From NCBI GenBank assembly GCA_025055355.1, contig JANWYM010000092.1, positions 1 to 10,956 on the forward strand: DNA of 10,956 nucleotides, in the 5' to 3' direction. The translations under genes and the position numbers were made by a program. Origin of the DNA: Abditibacteriales bacterium (GTDB taxonomy: Bacteria; Armatimonadota; Abditibacteriia; Abditibacteriales; JANWYM01). The notes under the pieces are model-generated. The model saw nothing but the letters and a program-made list of their open reading frames with translations, was not told the DNA's origin and did no database searches. How positions within the stretch are numbered: the stretch's first letter is position 1; every line of letters begins with the position of its first letter. Positions 1 through 6,040 of this stretch are shown here, piece after piece.

Positions 1-42
1 CCATTCTCCCCCCTCTCTGTCTTTTTTTTTGGTTTCGCGCCC

Positions 43-67
43 CTCGCCATGACAGGTATTTTCAAGG
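43..67. repeat. Half copy of dispersed repeat R1
   Basis: These 25 bases are the exact reverse complement of 1812-1836 and match 10119-10143 (reverse complemented) with one mismatch. The core reads TACCTGTCATGGCGAG on the opposite strand. At 1812 and 10119 the core is one arm of a long hairpin; here the second arm is missing and similarity stops near position 43. The copy lies just beyond the stop codon of the protease gene that ends at 81. It is not an intrinsic terminator for that gene, because no T-run follows on the minus strand. Confidence 0.75.
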
Positions 68-80
68 CAGGCTGCCCCAT

Positions 81-1802
81 CTACTTCGTCACCGGCGACA
101 CGCCCATCAATTCAATGCCAAACCGAATCGGCACAGCAAAGGTAATAGTCACGCCACCGCGCGATCCGCCCGCAAAGAAGATGGCGATGACCCGTCCCTG
201 GCTGTCAAACACTGGACCGCCGCTGTTGCCGCCCCCGGTGGAGTTGGTCGTCAACTGGTAAGAGTCCCCGAATCCGCTCACCACCAAGTCCTTGCCCGGC
301 GCCTCCTGTCCGCGCAGAATTTTGCCGATGTTACCTGTGCTAAGAGTGGGGTCGGCGATCGTCTTGAACTCGGCTTCGGGATTGAACGGGTCCTTCGAGC
401 GCGTGCCGGCAATGCGTGGGGGCGAGATGGCAGGGTAACCCAAGATGGTGACACTATCGCCGACTTTGACGGTGTCGTAATTATCGTAGAGTTCAACCTT
501 GGGCAGTGAGCGCGGGATGTCCACCTTCACCAGCGCCGCGTCGTGCCGGTCGGACACGCGCGCGAGGCGGGCGGGGATGCGGTCTTTCGTTTTGGCAAAG
601 ACTACGTCCAGGTAATCGTGTTTCCCCTCGACGGTCTTGCCAGAAATCGGTTTGCCGCCGAGGAATTTGGCTTTGGTGGGAACCCAATCGCGCGGCGGCT
701 GCTCCACCATGCCTGCCATTTTGAGTCCTTCTTGAGTCGGCTGCAACAGGACGCCCGGCGGCAGAGGATAAGAAGTTTCCCACGTCGCTGCGACGTGGCG
801 GTTGGTCAGGATGAAACCGTCGCTACTCACGACGAACCCCGACCCGCTGTGCTGTCCGCCAATCGGTTTGTTGCGTCCCGCTTCCAGCGTCAACACGGGT
901 TCGATGGCGTTGCCAATTTGGATGTAGGCGGGCGCCAACTCCTGCTGCGGTTGTTCGCCCTGACCTTTCAGTTGCACCGGCACGTATTGATGGTAGATTT
1001 GTCCACCCGTCTGGGTGTGAATCAACTTCCAGCCAACTTCAAGCAACACGACGGCATCGGAGTATTTTTCCGCAATCTGCGTCGGGGTCATCGGCGCGCT
1101 CTTTTTGATCTCCGCCAGGGCTTCTTCTTTGGCTTCTTCCTTCGCCTTGCCGATTTCAGCCCTGGCTTGGCTCAGTTCGGTCTTGGCTTTTCCCAGTTCG
1201 CGCTCCAACTTGGACGTGGAGGACTGGCTCCTGTAAATCAAAAAGGCAGCGACGACGACGACGAGTGCCACGACGCCACCGGCGACGCCCAGCATAGACT
1301 TGCGGGTTTCCCGCTGCGTCTGGGAAATCATCCGCTCCACCGTCGCCTTGCCGACCGTCGTGCGCGGGGGTTCGGCGGGCGCAGCGGCAGCGGTCCCGAC
1401 CGGCACCTCACTCACGCGCGTCGCCGGGCTCACGGTGGCTTCGCGGGTAGGATGCACCAAAGGGGCGGGGCGGGGGTCGAGGTCAAACTCAAATGCAGGT
1501 CCGCCCGGGCCTAACTGAATGACGTCGCCTGGCGCGAGGCGGGCGGAGCCGACAATGCGCTGCTTGTTCACGTAAGTCCCATTGCGGCTGTTGAGGTCCA
1601 CAATGACAAACTGCGTCGGGTCATTCTCGTCGGGCATGATCTTGGCGTGCTGACGGCTGACTAAATCATCGTGGGTAGGGTCGTATTTCACTGTCGCCGA
1701 CGGATCGCGCCCGGCGATGAGTTCCTTAAACTGGTCAAGGGAAAACTCCTCGACCTGGTTCGCTTTGGAACCGCTCAGGTGCCTGAGAATGATGCGCTGC
1801 AT
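81..1802 (-). CDS. FHA domain, membrane-anchored trypsin-like serine protease
   Basis: The 573-residue product begins with an FHA domain (about residues 20-108) carrying the phosphothreonine-binding signature: Gly31-Arg32, Ser49 and His52 in SRQH, and Asn74-Gly75 in NSRNGTYVN. A Pro/Ala-rich linker follows, then one membrane helix (about 171-190) after a basic stretch, a Glu/Lys/Ala coiled coil (about 196-235) and a trypsin-like protease domain (about 240-565). The catalytic triad is visible: His336 in LTNRHVAA, Asp421 in SDRHDAALV and Ser527 in GGGNSGGP. The expected topology puts FHA in the cytoplasm and the protease outside, which would let Ser/Thr-kinase signalling reach an envelope protease; that role is inferred. 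The His-Asp spacing (85 residues) is longer than in DegP-type enzymes, implying an insertion at about 340-400. No PDZ domain is seen. The start is set by AGGGAGGT just upstream of ATG. The substrate is unknown. Confidence 0.93.
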   Translation of the reverse strand: MQRIILRHLSGSKANQVEEFSLDQFKELIAGRDPSATVKYDPTHDDLVSRQHAKIMPDENDPTQFVIVDLNSRNGTYVNKQRIVGSARLAPGDVIQLGPGGPAFEFDLDPRPAPLVHPTREATVSPATRVSEVPVGTAAAAPAEPPRTTVGKATVERMISQTQRETRKSMLGVAGGVVALVVVVAAFLIYRSQSSTSKLERELGKAKTELSQARAEIGKAKEEAKEEALAEIKKSAPMTPTQIAEKYSDAVVLLEVGWKLIHTQTGGQIYHQYVPVQLKGQGEQPQQELAPAYIQIGNAIEPVLTLEAGRNKPIGGQHSGSGFVVSSDGFILTNRHVAATWETSYPLPPGVLLQPTQEGLKMAGMVEQPPRDWVPTKAKFLGGKPISGKTVEGKHDYLDVVFAKTKDRIPARLARVSDRHDAALVKVDIPRSLPKVELYDNYDTVKVGDSVTILGYPAISPPRIAGTRSKDPFNPEAEFKTIADPTLSTGNIGKILRGQEAPGKDLVVSGFGDSYQLTTNSTGGGNSGGPVFDSQGRVIAIFFAGGSRGGVTITFAVPIRFGIELMGVSPVTK

Positions 1803-1811
1803 GAGAACCTC

Positions 1812-1895
1812 CCTTGAAAATACCTGTCATGGCGAGCGCAGCGAAGTCATCTCCTGGGAAGGGGATTGCTTCGCTGCGCTTGCCATGACATTTTC
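1812..1895. repeat. Inverted-repeat element R1 upstream of the protease gene
   Basis: Arms 1825-1854 and 1861-1890 pair at 26 of 30 positions around a 6-base loop. The outer ends are TGTCATGGC and GCCATGACA, and GAAAA/TTTTC flanks extend the pairing. The element shares its left arm with loci at 43-67 and 10119-10143. It ends about 10 bases from the start codon of the protease gene, leaving only the ribosome-binding site between them, so its hairpin would form in the 5' leader of that mRNA. Similar GTCATTGCGAGC-type palindromes occur as non-autonomous repeats in many bacterial genomes. Confidence 0.8.
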
Positions 1896-2115
1896 ATGCG
1901 GCGTAGTATCTCAGTTGAGACATGAGTAACTCCTCTGACAATGTAGGACACGTTGGCAACTCGTCCCACATTTCCCTGCAGCCTGGTGCTGACGCATCGG
2001 CATAAACAACGCCTCCGTTGAAGGCGTGACGCGACTCAACAGACATCATACCAGAATACCTGCCCGACTTCAACAGACAACTCGCTCTCCCCCACCTTAC
2101 AACTCCAACATGTCC
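1896..2115. other. Leader and gap between the 289-residue gene and the protease gene
   Basis: With the R1 element this makes a gap of about 310 bases. It holds the promoter at 2045-2073, a small stem-loop (ACGCCT 2009-2014 pairing with AGGCGT 2022-2027, 7-base loop), and a 9-codon reading frame MSQLRYYAA (minus, 1923 to 1894) preceded by AGAGGAGT at good spacing. The micro-frame stops where the R1 repeat begins, so it could be a leader peptide or the remnant of a gene start cut by the repeat. I see no longer coding frame. Confidence 0.5.
2045..2073 (-). promoter_or_regulatory. Candidate sigma70 promoter for the FHA protease gene
   Basis: Reading leftward, TTGAAG (2073-2068) is followed after exactly 17 bases by TATGAT (2050-2045). 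Transcription would start near 2038 and give a leader of about 235 nt that includes the micro-frame at 1923-1894 and the R1 hairpin before the protease start at 1802. It lies downstream of the stop codon at 2116, so the protease need not depend on read-through from the 289-residue gene. Confidence 0.55.
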
Positions 2116-2985
2116 TTATGGTCTCCAATCTTTCCACATCCGTCGCAACTCCTCCCGCCCGGCGAACCTCTTGAAAACGGCACGCGCTTTGAAGCCGTAT
2201 TCTGTGTTGACATCGTAGGTGGGGATGATGAACTGCCAGTCCCACGCGGGGTTCGTGTCCTGTCCATCGGGCGTGCTGCCGCCTCCCGACGGGGAGTGGG
2301 CGAAGCGGACGCCCGACGTGCGGTCGAACATCACAGCGAATACTTTGTCCTTCCAGCGTCCGAACATCAGCGGCTCCTCGTAGCGCAGCGCAGAGTAGTT
2401 GGTAAACAGCATGGGCGGATGACCGTCGGAGATTGTGAGTCGCGGCTGTGGTTCGTCAACGTGGACGACGGTGGACTCGTCGTAGTGATACTGCGTGCAG
2501 AGTTGCAGCCAGCGCGAGGCGCGATCGCCCTCGCGTCGCCCCCAGAAGTAAATGCTCTTGTTTTCTGGCGCGTTGATGTAACTTGCCCAGAACAAGCCGA
2601 TATAACCGTGATTGTAGGTATGTTGATGAGGGACGCAGCGGAAGGTTATGTCAATGAAGTGTGGGGCGACGAGTGTGAACCGCGTCCAACTTTCCAGATG
2701 CCAGAAGGGGGTGGGCGGCTGGTGCAGTTCGACTTCGTTCTCGGCGATTTGCCGCAGGGTCATCGGGGCGTGGCGCGGCTCAAAGAGTTTGTCGCGCTCG
2801 CCCACGTGTCCGTCAAAGATATGCTCAAAGTTCAACCCCGCTACCGTTGGGACAAACAGGTTCTCCTGGTCATCCCTCGTTGTCAACGACCACACGCCGT
2901 TGTAACCGGCGCGATGCATCCCCTCCGCCGCATTGTCGCCGATGCGGGCAGTCAACTCCCCAACGCGCAGTTCGATGCTTGCCAT
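2116..2985 (-). CDS. Uncharacterised 289-residue protein, probably beta-rich
   Basis: I do not recognise this protein. It is rich in aromatic residues and His and has many short hydrophobic strands, as in carbohydrate-binding or hydrolase-like beta-sandwich folds; that fold is inferred. Landmarks are RAGYNGVWSL (25-34), FVPTVAGLNFEHIFDGH (44-60), a His/aromatic-rich stretch CVPHQHTYNHGYIGLFW (117-133) and IYFWGRREGDR (145-155). The His cluster 120, 122 and 126 could bind metal. There is no signal peptide or membrane helix, so it should be cytoplasmic. An in-frame TGA lies three codons upstream of ATG, so the start cannot be further upstream. No Shine-Dalgarno sequence precedes the ATG; instead a palindromic repeat begins about 10 bases away and may have replaced the original leader. 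The frame is intact and ends in TAA. Confidence 0.8.
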   Translation of the reverse strand: MASIELRVGELTARIGDNAAEGMHRAGYNGVWSLTTRDDQENLFVPTVAGLNFEHIFDGHVGERDKLFEPRHAPMTLRQIAENEVELHQPPTPFWHLESWTRFTLVAPHFIDITFRCVPHQHTYNHGYIGLFWASYINAPENKSIYFWGRREGDRASRWLQLCTQYHYDESTVVHVDEPQPRLTISDGHPPMLFTNYSALRYEEPLMFGRWKDKVFAVMFDRTSGVRFAHSPSGGGSTPDGQDTNPAWDWQFIIPTYDVNTEYGFKARAVFKRFAGREELRRMWKDWRP

Positions 2986-2989
2986 AATG

Positions 2990-3056
2990 GTTCAGGAGTT
3001 CATGGGGTTAATGGGTTCAGGGGTTCATGATCCCATGAACCCCTGAACCCCCTGAA
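2990..3056. repeat. Perfect GTTCA-type palindrome with flanking partial copies
   Basis: Two 17-base arms pair perfectly: 3013-3029 (GGGTTCAGGGGTTCATG) with 3034-3050, around the 4-base loop 3030-3033. A further partial copy, GTTCAGGAGTTCATGGGG, precedes at about 2993-3008, and another reversed unit follows at about 3046-3056. The block fills almost the whole gap between the stop of the small broken gene (3058) and the start of the 289-residue gene (2985). There is no T-run on either strand, so it is not a standard intrinsic terminator, although the cruciform or RNA hairpin would be very stable. Confidence 0.85.
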
Positions 3057-3057
3057 C

Positions 3058-3330
3058 TTACTGGATGGTCAACGGCTTTTCTGCCTCCGCACACAGCGGG
3101 CTTTGCTGCGCTACGCCGTCTTTGCGGAAGTAGAGGTTTGTCCCTTCAATCACGGGCTGACGACCTTCGTAGGACTTCTCCTCGCCGAGGAGATTCGCAA
3201 ACGTCTGTCATCATGCGCTCTCGGCGACTTGCAGGATGAAATGCTCCTCCGTCTCGCCGTAGCCCTTTGGCGTCAACCCCTTGCTTTGCAGCAGTTCCGC
3301 CAACTGCTGAACCCGAACGGGAATCTCCAT
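3058..3330 (-). pseudogene. Small gene interrupted by two adjacent in-frame UGA codons
   Basis: From ATG at 3330 the frame encodes 39 residues beginning MEIPVRVQQLAELLQSKG, then TGA TGA (3213-3208), then 49 more codons in the same frame (QTFANLLGEEKSYEGRQP and onward, including VIEGTNLYFRKDG) ending in TAA at 3058. The part after the stops still looks coding: my hand count gives about 63, 39 and 71 percent GC at codon positions 1, 2 and 3. The start is firm, with a full AAAGGAGGT (3337-3345) six bases before ATG and a promoter upstream. I do not recognise the family. It may be a recent pseudogene (two CGA or TGG codons turned into TGA), a functional 39-residue peptide, a recoding site or a sequence error. 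UGA ends other genes in the window, so genome-wide reassignment is unlikely. If only the first part is translated, the CDS is 3211-3330. Confidence 0.65.
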
Positions 3331-3363
3331 CGCCAGACCTCCTTTCTCCTGTGCGTTACTTCT

Positions 3364-3393
3364 ATTGTAACTGATTTGACAGGGATAATGCAA
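3364..3393 (-). promoter_or_regulatory. Candidate promoter for the small broken gene
   Basis: Reading leftward, TTGCAT (3393-3388) is followed after 18 bases by TACAAT (3369-3364). Transcription would start near 3357, giving a leader of about 27 nt that contains the strong Shine-Dalgarno site at 3337-3345. The site overlaps the rightward promoter at 3376-3404. Confidence 0.5.
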
Positions 3394-3404
3394 TGCCGTA
3401 AAAT
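3376..3404 (+). promoter_or_regulatory. Strong sigma70 promoter for the secreted protein gene
   Basis: A consensus TTGACA (3376-3381), a 17-base spacer and TAAAAT (3399-3404) make a near-ideal promoter. Transcription would start near 3411 and give a leader of about 70 nt before the start codon at 3480. It is the best promoter in the window and overlaps the leftward promoter at 3364-3393. Confidence 0.75.
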
Positions 3405-3479
3405 GGCTGAAGAACGTGGGAACGGTCCAACCCATCCAAACTTCTTCTTCAGCAGATAGAATCTCACGGGGAGGGCGTG

Positions 3480-4445
3480 ATGGTGATGAAGCGCAACGTG
3501 CGTCTGGTGCTGTGGGCATGGAGCCTCTGTCTCTTCTGCATCGGGGCGTGGGCGGACAAGAAAGGCAACGGGGGCGGCAAAGGCGATGGCGGCGGGAAGT
3601 CCTCCTCGGATGCCTCGTCCAGCCGTTCGGCGCGTTCCTCCTCTTCTCATGAACGTATGGTGAACCGCGAAGCAAGGCGTGAGCAGCGGCAGGAGCGGCG
3701 CGAAGAGCGACGGGAGGAAAGGCGCGAAGAACGCGCTGCCCGCAGCCAAAGGAACGAGGGGGACAACAGTCCTGGCGCCTCCAAAACCGATGCGCCCAAG
3801 GACACCGCGCGCCAGCCGCAAGACCTGAACGCCCACGCGCCCCGCGACAAGCGACCTCGCGATGGCGCTGGTAACGAAGACGAGGACAAGAAAGACTGTG
3901 ACCTCCGCCAGCGCGTCGAAGAGTATCGTCTGGAATGGCAGAAGAAGTGCAAAGGCTGCGACCACCCTCACTGCCGCCACTGTCGCCGCCGCAAATGTCC
4001 CCCGCTCGTCATCGTGCGCGAGCCGGAGTATCGTCCGTATCCCTACCCTTACCCTTACCCTTATCCTTACCCCTACCCCCGTGACCCCTCTTCGCGGCGC
4101 GACCCGCCCGAGCCGGTCCTCGTGCAGCCTTTGGAGAACGAACCCATCATCGTCGGGTTGATAGGCAAGGACAAGCTGCAAATCTGGTGGACGGGCAACC
4201 GCGCCAACGTCGAGGACATCGAGTTTTTCTTAGCCGACAAGGAGCAGAAGATCCTCGCCCGTCAGAAGAAGATTGCGCCGCCTTACGAGGCGACCTTCAA
4301 GCGGCACAGGCGGATGGAGTTCATCGGCGTCACCCTCACCCACACGGACGGCACCAAACGTTCCCTCCTCATCCCCAAGCGCCTATTGGAGCCGCCAGCG
4401 CAGCCGCAACTTTTGCCGCGCGCGTCACTGTTCGCGCAGCGGTGA
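3480..4445 (+). CDS. Secreted low-complexity protein with Cys cluster and Pro-Tyr repeat
   Basis: The 321-residue protein starts with a signal peptide (basic MVMKR, hydrophobic core, probable cleavage after AWA near residue 25). The mature part runs through a Gly/Lys-rich stretch (29-40), a Ser-rich stretch (41-57), an Arg/Glu helix built on RREE repeats (about 61-90), a polar linker, a Cys cluster CxxCx4CxxCx4C (157-173) with extra Cys140, seven Pro-Tyr units (186-200), and a C-terminal domain of about 90 residues that looks beta-rich (220-305). The Cys/His cluster could bind metal or form disulfides; there is no CxxCH haem site. Pro-Tyr and Arg/Glu tracts suggest an envelope or surface structural role, which is inferred. 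The start at 3480 is chosen because GGGGAGG (3468-3474) lies five bases upstream; GTG 3477 and ATG 3486 are alternatives. No family is recognised. Confidence 0.85.
   Translation: MVMKRNVRLVLWAWSLCLFCIGAWADKKGNGGGKGDGGGKSSSDASSSRSARSSSSHERMVNREARREQRQERREERREERREERAARSQRNEGDNSPGASKTDAPKDTARQPQDLNAHAPRDKRPRDGAGNEDEDKKDCDLRQRVEEYRLEWQKKCKGCDHPHCRHCRRRKCPPLVIVREPEYRPYPYPYPYPYPYPYPRDPSSRRDPPEPVLVQPLENEPIIVGLIGKDKLQIWWTGNRANVEDIEFFLADKEQKILARQKKIAPPYEATFKRHRRMEFIGVTLTHTDGTKRSLLIPKRLLEPPAQPQLLPRASLFAQR
4035..4079 (+). repeat. In-frame 6-base tandem repeat encoding Pro-Tyr units
   Basis: Seven degenerate copies of the hexamer CCYTAY (CCGTAT, CCCTAC, CCTTAC twice, CCTTAT, CCTTAC, CCCTAC) end with CCC. 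Because the unit is two codons long, changes in copy number would keep the frame and lengthen or shorten the Pro-Tyr spacer of the secreted protein. Confidence 0.9.
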
Positions 4446-4527
4446 TAGAGAGAGTCAACATCCACAACGGTTCTGGAGACCCCAACTTGTCGGGGAATGG
4501 TGTCGCCGCGATTGTCCGGCGGCGCGG

Positions 4528-4543
4528 TGCCGATGCATCGGCA
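4528..4543. repeat. 16-base perfect palindrome between convergent genes
   Basis: TGCCGATGCATCGGCA is fully self-complementary. It lies in the 150-base gap between the convergent ends of the secreted protein gene (4445) and lysA (4596). There is no T-run on either side, so a classic terminator is not evident. A protein-binding site or bidirectional mRNA end is possible. A related half, GACGCATCGGCA, occurs near 1991-2002. Confidence 0.6.
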
Positions 4544-4595
4544 GGAACAACCCGTCCGAAAACAGACCTGCCTCTGCACTCTCAGCGGCACAATC

Positions 4596-5906
4596 CTATC
4601 GCAGCCGCTCAGGGATGATGTCCTGCGCGATGAGGTCTTCCAACGTTTGCCGTCGGACAATGAGTTCGGCACGTCCGTCGTGGACCAGCACAACGGCGGG
4701 GCGCGGGAAGCGGTTGTAGTTGCTCGACATGGAGAAGTTATACGCGCCGGTGGATTGCACGGCTAAGATGTCGCCGGGCTGCAGTTTGGGCAGCGTGACG
4801 TTTTCAAAGAGCATGTCGCTCTCGCAATGCTTACCCACGACGGTCACGACCTGCTTTTCGTCGTCGAGCGGGCGGTTCGCCAAAATCAGAGAGTAGCGCG
4901 CTTGGTATAGGGCGGGGCGGGGGTTGTCGGACAAGCCGCCGTCCACGCTGACGTAGGTGCGCACGCCGTTGATATCTTTGATGGGTCCGACGGTGTAAAG
5001 CGTGATGCCCGCGTCGCCGATGATGGAGCGCCCAGGTTCGAGCATCAATTTCGGCAGCGCGACTCGGTATTTGGCACACGCCCGCTTGACCGCGCCGACG
5101 AGGGCTTCGGCGAATTCCTCTTTGGTGGGCGGCTTGTGCTCCGAGACATATTTGATGCCTAACCCGCCGCCGACATTCAGTTCCTTCGCTTCAAAGCCGG
5201 TTGCCTCCGCGACGGCTTTGATGAAGGCGACTAACAGTTCCGCGCCCATCTCAAAGAAGTGGACGTCTAAAATCTGCGAGCCGATGTGGCTGTGGAAGCC
5301 GTGCAGCCGCAGGTGCTTCAGCGACAAGGCGCGCTTGACGCCTTGCATCGCCGCGCCCGTGCCGATGCCCAAGCCGAATTTAGTGTCCACCTTGCCCGTC
5401 TGAATGTATTCGTGCGTGTGCGGGTCAACGGCCGGGGTAACGCGGAGCAGAATGTCGGCGACTTGCCCGCGCCGCGCGGCGAGGGCGTTGAGTTGCTCCA
5501 ACTCCAGTTCACTGTCCACAACGATGCGCCCGACGCGGGCGCTCAACGCCATCTCCAGTTCCCGGGTGGACTTGAAGTTGCCATGCAGGTAAATTTTCTC
5601 AGCGGGGAACTCGGCTTTCAGGGCGGTGAACAACTCGCCCGCCGACGCGGTGTCCAGCGACAACCCCTCCTGCTGCATGATGCGGCACAGGGCAGTCGTG
5701 AGGCAGGCTTTAGTGGCGTAGATAATTTCCACGTGAGGATAGCGTCTCTCAAATGCCGCCCGATAGTCGCGGCAGTTCCGCCGAATCAACGCCTCGTCCA
5801 GCACGTAGAGCGGCGTCCCAAACTTGCGCGCCAACTCCACGCAATCGCAACCGCCAATCTCTAAATGCCCTTGCGCGTTAACCTTCTGTGTGCCCAGAAA
5901 AAACAT
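4596..5906 (-). CDS. lysA: Diaminopimelate decarboxylase
   Basis: This cytoplasmic PLP enzyme decarboxylates meso-2,6-diaminopimelate to L-lysine, the last step of lysine synthesis. The 436-residue product carries the fold-III (alanine racemase-like) barrel motifs in order: Lys66 in YATKACLT (Schiff base with PLP), HSHIGSQ (205-211), the Gly-rich phosphate-binding GGGLG (247-251) and EPGRSIIGDAG (290-300). The C-terminal active-site Cys361 is in KHCESDML and Tyr389 is in GAYNFSMSSNYNR. The start MFFLGTQKVNAQGHLEIGG at 5906 fits the family N-terminus. The open frame extends to 5996, but those codons run through the leader hairpin and do not resemble LysA. GAGGGG lies 12 bases upstream, rather far for a Shine-Dalgarno site. 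The gene appears monocistronic; the regulatory sites are described separately. Confidence 0.95.
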   Translation of the reverse strand: MFFLGTQKVNAQGHLEIGGCDCVELARKFGTPLYVLDEALIRRNCRDYRAAFERRYPHVEIIYATKACLTTALCRIMQQEGLSLDTASAGELFTALKAEFPAEKIYLHGNFKSTRELEMALSARVGRIVVDSELELEQLNALAARRGQVADILLRVTPAVDPHTHEYIQTGKVDTKFGLGIGTGAAMQGVKRALSLKHLRLHGFHSHIGSQILDVHFFEMGAELLVAFIKAVAEATGFEAKELNVGGGLGIKYVSEHKPPTKEEFAEALVGAVKRACAKYRVALPKLMLEPGRSIIGDAGITLYTVGPIKDINGVRTYVSVDGGLSDNPRPALYQARYSLILANRPLDDEKQVVTVVGKHCESDMLFENVTLPKLQPGDILAVQSTGAYNFSMSSNYNRFPRPAVVLVHDGRAELIVRRQTLEDLIAQDIIPERLR

Positions 5907-5924
5907 GCAGCAGACCAACCCCTC

Positions 5925-6005
5925 AAAAAATACCACTGATTTGATGGATGCAGACGGATGAGGTCGAGTAGAGGGCATCCGCGCGCGTCCATTCAATCAG
6001 TGGTA
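5925..6005 (-). promoter_or_regulatory. lysA leader hairpin with T-tract, possible attenuator
   Basis: Reading leftward, the arms TACCACTGATT (6005-5995) and AATCAGTGGTA (5941-5931) pair perfectly. Two inner stems (5988-5992 with 5944-5948, and 5976-5980 with 5956-5960) are separated by symmetrical internal loops. The lower arm is followed at once by six T (5930-5925) and then the likely lysA ribosome-binding site, the layout of an intrinsic terminator inside a leader. A 29-codon frame (6012 to 5923, start MKIPLIEWTR) with AAGG upstream spans the hairpin but has one Lys only. No T-box or lysine-riboswitch motif is seen. The structure could instead be a palindromic intergenic repeat of the ACCACTGATT type that happens to lie here. 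Confidence 0.5.
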
Positions 6006-6040
6006 TCTTCATTTATACCTTGTTGTGAAACTTGATTGGA

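Noticed and set aside
22..30. T-run on the plus strand as a terminator
   Set aside because: No stable GC hairpin ends directly before it in the available sequence, and the adjacent gene reads leftward, where the run appears as A residues.
543..1514. Plus-strand frame of 323 codons opposite the FHA protease
   Set aside because: It lies antisense to a gene with clear FHA and protease motifs, has no recognisable domain, and is rich in His/Arg/Phe as expected from the complement of GC-rich coding DNA.
43..1836. FHA protease gene as the cargo of a transposon bounded by 25-base inverted repeats
   Set aside because: The 43-67 and 1812-1836 sequences are exact inverted matches, but the same core recurs as one arm of standalone hairpins elsewhere, no transposase is present, and no target duplication is seen. 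Two independent R1 copies explain it better.
2026..3030. Plus-strand frame of 334 codons opposite the 289-residue gene
   Set aside because: It runs through the palindromic repeat at 2990-3030 and across the leftward promoter, with no ribosome-binding site or recognisable motif. The minus-strand frame has the better start and end boundaries and protein-like composition.
2990..3056. Short CRISPR-like array
   Set aside because: The repeated GTTCAGGGGTTCATG units are adjacent and inverted relative to one another, with no regular unique spacers and no cas genes.
3273..4181. Minus-strand frame of 302 codons spanning the small gene and the secreted protein gene
   Set aside because: It is antisense to the signal peptide, Cys cluster and Pro-Tyr repeat and crosses both promoters. 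Its Val/Arg-rich low complexity is the mirror of the RREE and PY repeats.
5925..6034. Lysine riboswitch or T-box upstream of lysA
   Set aside because: The leader is too short for the lysine riboswitch, has no conserved multi-helix junction sequence and lacks the T-box GGUGGNACCGCG motif.
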